A DNA stretch of 64,000 nucleotides from an uncultured Angelakisella sp. (lineage in GTDB: Bacteria; Bacillota; Clostridia; Oscillospirales; Ruminococcaceae). The stretch lies in the NCBI GenBank assembly GCA_934524965.1, contig CAKSYU010000007.1, positions 1 to 64,000 on the forward strand, written 5' to 3'. Under the pieces are notes generated by a model that saw only the letters and a program-made list of their open reading frames with translations, was not told where the DNA came from and searched no databases. Shown here one piece after another: positions 59,973 to 64,000 of this stretch. Each line of letters starts with the position of its first letter. The stretch's first letter is position 1. The translations under genes and the position numbers were made by a program.

Positions 59973-61427
59973 ATGATGAACGGAAAAAACAATGCTTTTT
60001 CTTTGCGGGGGCTGTTCCAGCCCAGAGACCTGACCGAGGGTACGCCATGGAAAACGATACTGGCGTTTGCCCTGCCTATTATAATAAGTTACCTGTTGCA
60101 GCAGGTGTACACCATCAGCGACGCTGCCATAGTGGGGCAGACGCTGACTGCCGGTGAGGTGGCGGGTGTCAACGATACCAACTCGATCATCTTTATCTTT
60201 TTGCAGTTTGCCTTTGGCGTCAGCGCGGGCTTTTGCGTAGTGACGGCGGCGGAGGTGGGCGCGCGGAACGATGCCGGCGTGCGGCGCTCGCTGGCGACGC
60301 AGATCGCGCTTTCTGCGGTGCTGACGGTGCTGCTGACGGGGCTGGCGCTCCTGCTGCTGCGCCCGATGCTGGCGTGGATCAATGTGACGCCGGACAGCCC
60401 CGAGGTGTACCGTGCCGCCTACACCTATTGCGCCATCATCTTCGCGGGGATCGGCGCACAGCTTTTTTACAACTTCATCTGCTCCTTTTTGCGCAGCCTG
60501 GGGGATTCGGTGACGCCGCTTTTGTTCCTGCTGTTTTCCACCGTGCTGAATATCGGACTGGATATCCTGTTTATTGTTACCTTCCATTGGGGTGTGGCGG
60601 GGGCGGCGATCGCCACCGTGACGGCGCAGCTTATCAGTACGGCGGGGTGCTTTATCTACGCCTTTATAAAGTATCCTAAGCTGCGGCTGCGGCGGGAGGA
60701 CTGGCGGATCACAGCGGGCGACCTGCGGCGGCACCTGAGCCAGGGAATTCCGCTGGGATTGCAGTTCTCGGTGCTTGCCATCGGCATTATCGTGATGCAG
60801 AGCGTGGTGGTGAAGTTTGATATTCTGGAGGGTGAGATGATCTCCAACGCGGCGCAGAACGGCTTTGGCGCGGCGAACAAGCTGAATAACCTGCTGATGA
60901 CCCCAATGAACGGTCTGGGTGCGGCGATGACCAGCTATACGGCGCAGAATATGGGCGCGGGGCAGCCGGAGCGCATTAAAAAGGGAACGGCGCAGGCGCT
61001 GGCGATGGTCGCCATCTTAGCGGGCATTTCGATCCTGCTGGGGCTGGGGCTTTCCATTGGCGGCAGTTATCTTAAAATTTTCCTGAGCGCCGATAAGGTG
61101 ACGGCGGAGACCATCCGCTACGGCAACACCTACCTGTATGTAGACCTTGCGATGTATCTGTTCCTTGGGTTTATCTTTGTGGTGCGCAACTGCGTGCAGG
61201 GCATTGGCAAGTCGCGGTTTATCCTGGGGGCGGGCACTGCCGAGCTTGCTGCCCGTGTGGCGGTGTGCCTGCTGCTGCCGGCGGCATTTGCGGGCGGCGA
61301 GGTGAGCGCCGCAGCGCCGGCGCTTTCCTTCTACGCGCTGTGCGCGGCGGATCCGGCGGCGTGGATTGCGGCGGACGCGGTACTGATGATCCCGTTCCTG
61401 CGGGATATTATGAAGAAGTGGCAGTGA
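59973..61427 (+). CDS. MATE family efflux transporter
   Basis: 484 residues, about 12 transmembrane helices in two six-helix halves. GTPWKTILAFALPIIISYLLQQVYTISDAAIVG is the MATE N-terminal signature; NAAQNGFGAANKLNN in the second half is also typical. Exports drugs or metabolites using Na+ or H+ gradients; belongs to the NorM/DinF-like group common in Clostridia. The ribosome site is weak (GAAGGAAAG, far upstream). lexA follows downstream with its own promoter. Confidence 0.93.
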   Translation: MMNGKNNAFSLRGLFQPRDLTEGTPWKTILAFALPIIISYLLQQVYTISDAAIVGQTLTAGEVAGVNDTNSIIFIFLQFAFGVSAGFCVVTAAEVGARNDAGVRRSLATQIALSAVLTVLLTGLALLLLRPMLAWINVTPDSPEVYRAAYTYCAIIFAGIGAQLFYNFICSFLRSLGDSVTPLLFLLFSTVLNIGLDILFIVTFHWGVAGAAIATVTAQLISTAGCFIYAFIKYPKLRLRREDWRITAGDLRRHLSQGIPLGLQFSVLAIGIIVMQSVVVKFDILEGEMISNAAQNGFGAANKLNNLLMTPMNGLGAAMTSYTAQNMGAGQPERIKKGTAQALAMVAILAGISILLGLGLSIGGSYLKIFLSADKVTAETIRYGNTYLYVDLAMYLFLGFIFVVRNCVQGIGKSRFILGAGTAELAARVAVCLLLPAAFAGGEVSAAAPALSFYALCAADPAAWIAADAVLMIPFLRDIMKKWQ

Positions 61428-61492
61428 AAACTGCCGCTTTTTTATTGCCGGAGGGGAGGAAGAAATTTCCGAAAAAATAATGAAACAAATGT

Positions 61493-61521
61493 TTGCAATT
61501 GAAGAACATATGTGCTATACT
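61493..61521 (+). promoter_or_regulatory. lexA promoter with SOS box
   Basis: TTGCAA (61493-61498), 17 bp, TATACT (61516-61521). The spacer holds GAACATATGTGC (61504-61515), one base from the Gram-positive LexA site GAACATATGTTC, so LexA should repress itself. Confidence 0.8.
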
Positions 61522-61551
61522 GAATTCAGAATAGTAAAGGGGGAAAAAGCT

Positions 61552-62133
61552 ATGCCGGAAATCAGCGAAAAGGCACGCCAAGTGCTGGAATATCTGACAC
61601 AGAGAGAGAGCAGCATCCCGCCCACGGTGCGGGAGATCGGTGCTGCCCTGCAGATCAAATCCACTTCCACCGTTCACAAGTACCTGACCGAGTTGGCGAC
61701 TGCTGGATACATTGAGAAAGGCGACAAGATGAACCGTGCCATTTCTCTGCCGCAGCAGCAGAGCGCCCGTGTGCCGCTGCTGGGCGTGGTTACTGCCGGT
61801 CAGCCCATTCTGGCGGTGGAGGACATAGAGGGATATGTGCCCTATCAGGGCGGGAGATACCCTGCCAATGAGCTGTTTGCACTGCGCGTCCGCGGCGATT
61901 CCATGATCGAGGCGGGTATTCTGAGCGGGGATATTATCATCGTTCACCGCACACCTGCCGCACGCAACGATGAGATTGTAGTAGCGCTGGTGGAGGACGA
62001 GGCGACGGTCAAGCGCTTCTACAAGGAGAACGGGCATTACCGTCTGCAGCCGGAGAACAGCACCATGGAGCCGATCATTGTGGATTCGGTGCTGATTTTG
62101 GGTAAGGTGGTTGCGCTGCTGCGGGAATATTGA
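61552..62133 (+). CDS. lexA: SOS repressor LexA
   Basis: 193 residues from ATG 61552 (AAAGGGGG upstream); the frame's ATG at 61480 precedes the promoter and is not used. N-terminal winged helix (PPTVREIGAALQIKSTSTVHKYL), cleavage site in VVTAGQP (Ala-Gly, ~85), catalytic Ser in RGDSMIEAGILSGD (~120) and Lys in DEIVVALVEDEATVKRF (~155). RecA-stimulated self-cleavage induces DNA repair genes. Confidence 0.96.
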   Translation: MPEISEKARQVLEYLTQRESSIPPTVREIGAALQIKSTSTVHKYLTELATAGYIEKGDKMNRAISLPQQQSARVPLLGVVTAGQPILAVEDIEGYVPYQGGRYPANELFALRVRGDSMIEAGILSGDIIIVHRTPAARNDEIVVALVEDEATVKRFYKENGHYRLQPENSTMEPIIVDSVLILGKVVALLREY

Positions 62134-62144
62134 GCCGAGCACCT

Positions 62145-62305
62145 GTGTGACCCAAGCGAAGCCGGTCGGGGCGGGCTTTCCCTGTGCAGCGCCGAAAGCG
62201 CAGCCTGCGGGAACGCCGCGCGGCGCGGCGGAGCGTGGGAGGGGCGGACTTCCGGAGGAAGGGCGCCCCGACAAAAAGCGCAGCCGTGGCGCGTGGTAGA
62301 GCGGG
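62145..62305. repeat. GC-rich palindromic repeat (divergent, ~160 bp)
   Basis: CGCCGCGCGGCG hairpin, GGAACGCCGC and a right end GGGCGCCCCGACAAAAAGCG resembling, in reverse, the left part of the element at 51786. Lies between lexA and rubrerythrin. Confidence 0.5.
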
Positions 62306-62386
62306 AAACACGGCTGTGCCGGAAAAGTGAATAAATGAAACCCTTCTGCCAAAGATGAGAGTATCTTATTGGCGGGAGGATTTTTT

Positions 62387-62941
62387 ATGGAAAGCATGAT
62401 GGAAAAACTGCGGGGCAGCCGCACCGAGGAGAACCTGCGGACGGCATTCGCAGGGGAATCGCAGGCGCGGAACAAGTACAGCTACTATGCCAACAAAGCA
62501 GAGGAGGACGGATACAACCAGATTGCGGAGATTTTTCGCATTACGGCGATAAATGAGGAGCAGCACGCAAAGATATGGTTTAAGCTGCTGAACGACGGAA
62601 TAGGCGCCACGGCGGAGAACCTGAAAAATGCTGCTGAGGGAGAGCATTTTGAGTGGACGGAGATGTATGCGGATTTTGCCAAGACTGCCGAGGAGGAGGG
62701 CTTTGTGAACATCGCGCGGCTGTTTAGCGGGGTGGCGGAGATAGAACAGAGCCATGAGCAGCGTTACCGGACGCTGGAGCGCGCCGTGCGGGAGGGAAAG
62801 GTGTTCCAGAGCGGGGAGGAAACGACGGTGTGGATCTGCCGGAACTGCGGGCATATTACGGTGGGCAAAACGGCGCCGCAGGTGTGCCCCGTTTGCAGCC
62901 ACCCGCAGAGCTATTTCCAGCGGCGGGCGGAGAACTACTGA
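62387..62941 (+). CDS. rubrerythrin
   Basis: 184 residues from ATG 62387 (GGGAGGA 7 bp upstream). Diiron four-helix bundle with [24 protein letters not shown], and [13 protein letters not shown], then a C-terminal rubredoxin-like domain with CRNCGH and CPVCSHP. A peroxidase protecting anaerobes from oxygen by-products, fed electrons by rubredoxin/NADH oxidoreductase. Single gene. Confidence 0.95.
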   Translation: MESMMEKLRGSRTEENLRTAFAGESQARNKYSYYANKAEEDGYNQIAEIFRITAINEEQHAKIWFKLLNDGIGATAENLKNAAEGEHFEWTEMYADFAKTAEEEGFVNIARLFSGVAEIEQSHEQRYRTLERAVREGKVFQSGEETTVWICRNCGHITVGKTAPQVCPVCSHPQSYFQRRAENY

Positions 62942-62945
62942 GCGA

Positions 62946-63027
62946 AAAGGCGGGCGCCCCGGAGTGGGCAAGGGTTGCCCGCAGCAAAGCGGAGGGTCAG
63001 CCCGGAAAAGCGCAGGGGCGCCCGCAT
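62946..63027. repeat. dispersed GC-rich palindromic repeat (family A)
   Basis: GGCGCCCC...GGGGCGCC ends and GGGTCAGCCCGGAAAAGCGC inside; in reverse it matches the element order at 51786 and 42613. Confidence 0.65.
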
Positions 63028-63064
63028 AGTGGGCAGAAAAGCAAGCTGCATCAAACGGTAAAGG

Positions 63065-63095
63065 AAAAGCCGCCCCATGGCAGGGACGGCTTTTT
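63065..63095. terminator. bidirectional terminator
   Basis: AAAAGCCG-C-CCC pairs with GGGA-CGGCTTTTT between convergent rubrerythrin and decarboxylase genes. Confidence 0.75.
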
Positions 63096-63117
63096 AAGTT
63101 TGTGCTTAGACCAAGGA

Positions 63118-64000
63118 TCAAGCCTTGAACATGAGCAGCAGGAAACCTGCGGCTACAGCGGAGCCGATAACACCGGCTACGTTGGGACCCATGGCGTGCA
63201 TCAGCAGGAAGTTGGTGGGGTTATACTTACGACCCTCGACCTGAGAAACACGGGCAGCCATAGGAACGGCGGATACGCCGGCAGAACCGATCAAAGGATT
63301 GATCTTGCCGCCGGTAACGAGGCACAGCAGCTTGCCCAGCAGAACACCACCTGCGGTGGAGAAGCAGAAGGCAGCCAGACCCATGACGACGATACCGATG
63401 GTCTGCAGGGAAAGGAAAGTCTGACCATCGGCGGTAGCGCCAACGGTGGTACCCAGCATGATGGTAACGATGTTGCAGAGAGCGTTCTGCGCGGTGTCGG
63501 AAAGACGCTCGACGCAGCCGGCCTCGCGGAACAGGTTGCCCAGCATCAGGCAGCCGATCAGAGAAGCGGTATCGGGAATGAGCATGATAACAACGCAGGA
63601 AACAACGATGGGGAAGATGACCTTCTCCGCCTTGGAGACCTTGCGCAGCTGACCCATCTTGATAACGCGCTCTTTCTTGGTGGTAAGAGCCTTCATAATG
63701 GGGGGCTGAATGAGCGGGATCAGCGCCATGTAGGAGTAAGCAGCAACTGCGATGGCAGAGAGCAGCTCGGGAGCCAGCTTATTGGTAACAAAGATAGCGG
63801 TAGGACCATCTGCGCCGCCGATGATACCGATGGAAGCAGCCTGAGCAGCAGTGAACAGGTGCTCGCCGCCGATGGTGATGGCATTGGCGAAGATGAACGC
63901 AATGTAGATACCCAGCTGAGCAGCAGCGCCGAGCAGCAGGGAGATGGGGTTCGCCAGCAGGGGTCCGAAGTCGGTCATCGCGCCTACGCCCATGAAGATG
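63118..64000 (-). CDS. sodium ion-translocating decarboxylase beta subunit (5' end beyond the window)
   Basis: At least 291 residues visible of ~370 expected; the frame stays open to the right edge, so the true start lies outside. Hydrophobic, ~9 helices. Diagnostic [21 protein letters not shown] (Asp of the Na+ site) near the visible N-third, and [16 protein letters not shown] later, both typical of OadB/GcdB/MmdB. Couples decarboxylation of oxaloacetate, glutaconyl-CoA or methylmalonyl-CoA to Na+ export. The substrate-specific subunits lie outside the window. Codon bias suggests high expression. Confidence 0.93.
   Translation of the reverse strand, partial: IFMGVGAMTDFGPLLANPISLLLGAAAQLGIYIAFIFANAITIGGEHLFTAAQAASIGIIGGADGPTAIFVTNKLAPELLSAIAVAAYSYMALIPLIQPPIMKALTTKKERVIKMGQLRKVSKAEKVIFPIVVSCVVIMLIPDTASLIGCLMLGNLFREAGCVERLSDTAQNALCNIVTIMLGTTVGATADGQTFLSLQTIGIVVMGLAAFCFSTAGGVLLGKLLCLVTGGKINPLIGSAGVSAVPMAARVSQVEGRKYNPTNFLLMHAMGPNVAGVIGSAVAAGFLLLMFKA

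Overview
The window reads as chromosomal DNA from a GC-rich, anaerobic Gram-positive bacterium of the Clostridia, most likely Oscillospiraceae/Ruminococcaceae (Faecalibacterium/Gemmiger-like; this genus-level guess is inference). Evidence: Firmicutes-type gene sets (rimP-nusA-rnpM-ylxQ-infB-rbfA-nrnA-truB-ribF, mini-RNase III, IreB, YqhQ, a T-box before pheST, glgBCDA with GlgD, LexA with a GAAC-N4-GTTC-type box), AAGGAGG ribosome sites, sigma-A promoters (TTGACA-17-TATAAT), rubrerythrin, a Na+-pumping decarboxylase beta subunit and an EFR1 ferredoxin. Coding density is high and genes overlap by 4-17 bp inside operons.

Layout. 1-4.5 kb: a damaged tRNA-like sequence, a DUF11 repeat protein, and a TetR regulator upstream of a TetM-like GTPase fused to a C-terminal NYN/YacP nuclease domain. 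4.6-9.8 kb: a four-gene flavoprotein operon (G3P dehydrogenase-like, FAD/NAD oxidoreductase, DUF1667 Cys protein, AGPS-like FAD oxidase) behind a promoter with an 18-bp TetR-type palindrome. 9.9-12.4 kb: ArsR/HMA/CadA heavy-metal efflux operon. 12.6-15.2 kb: ankyrin-like lipoprotein and an EFR1 ferredoxin. 15.3-23.5 kb: transcription/translation operon ending in a RibF that lacks a recognisable riboflavin-kinase motif. 23.5-27.8 kb: rplU-rpmA (no prp between them), obgE, mrnC, YitT, trmB. 27.9-32.3 kb (minus): a small unknown gene, ireB, pheT, pheS with T-box. 32.4-36.6 kb: acpS, an acyltransferase-like membrane protein, alr, an HD hydrolase, a 38-codon ORF, a PHP hydrolase. 36.8-42.6 kb: glycogen operon glgB-glgC-glgD-glgA.

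42.6-48.5 kb is the most unusual part. It begins with a 26-28 codon holin-like type I toxin ORF facing two tandem, near-duplicate antisense-RNA units. Next come two paralogous, convergently oriented (inverted) secreted surface-protein genes with NPGTG-type C-terminal anchors. These enclose an orphan MazF and a lipoprotein, and a Tn916-type tyrosine integrase lies just outside. 48.5-54 kb (minus): prmC, yqhQ, a sensor kinase/response regulator pair and a VCBS-like lipoprotein. 54.5-64 kb: an XRE regulator, a histidine phosphatase, DUF975, cardiolipin synthase, DUF1294, MATE exporter, lexA, rubrerythrin, and the 3' part of a decarboxylase beta-subunit gene running off the right edge.

At least nine intergenic gaps carry related, 75-160 bp, GC-rich imperfect palindromes that look like a dispersed non-coding repeat family. 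All functional calls rest on reading the translated sequence; no database search was run.
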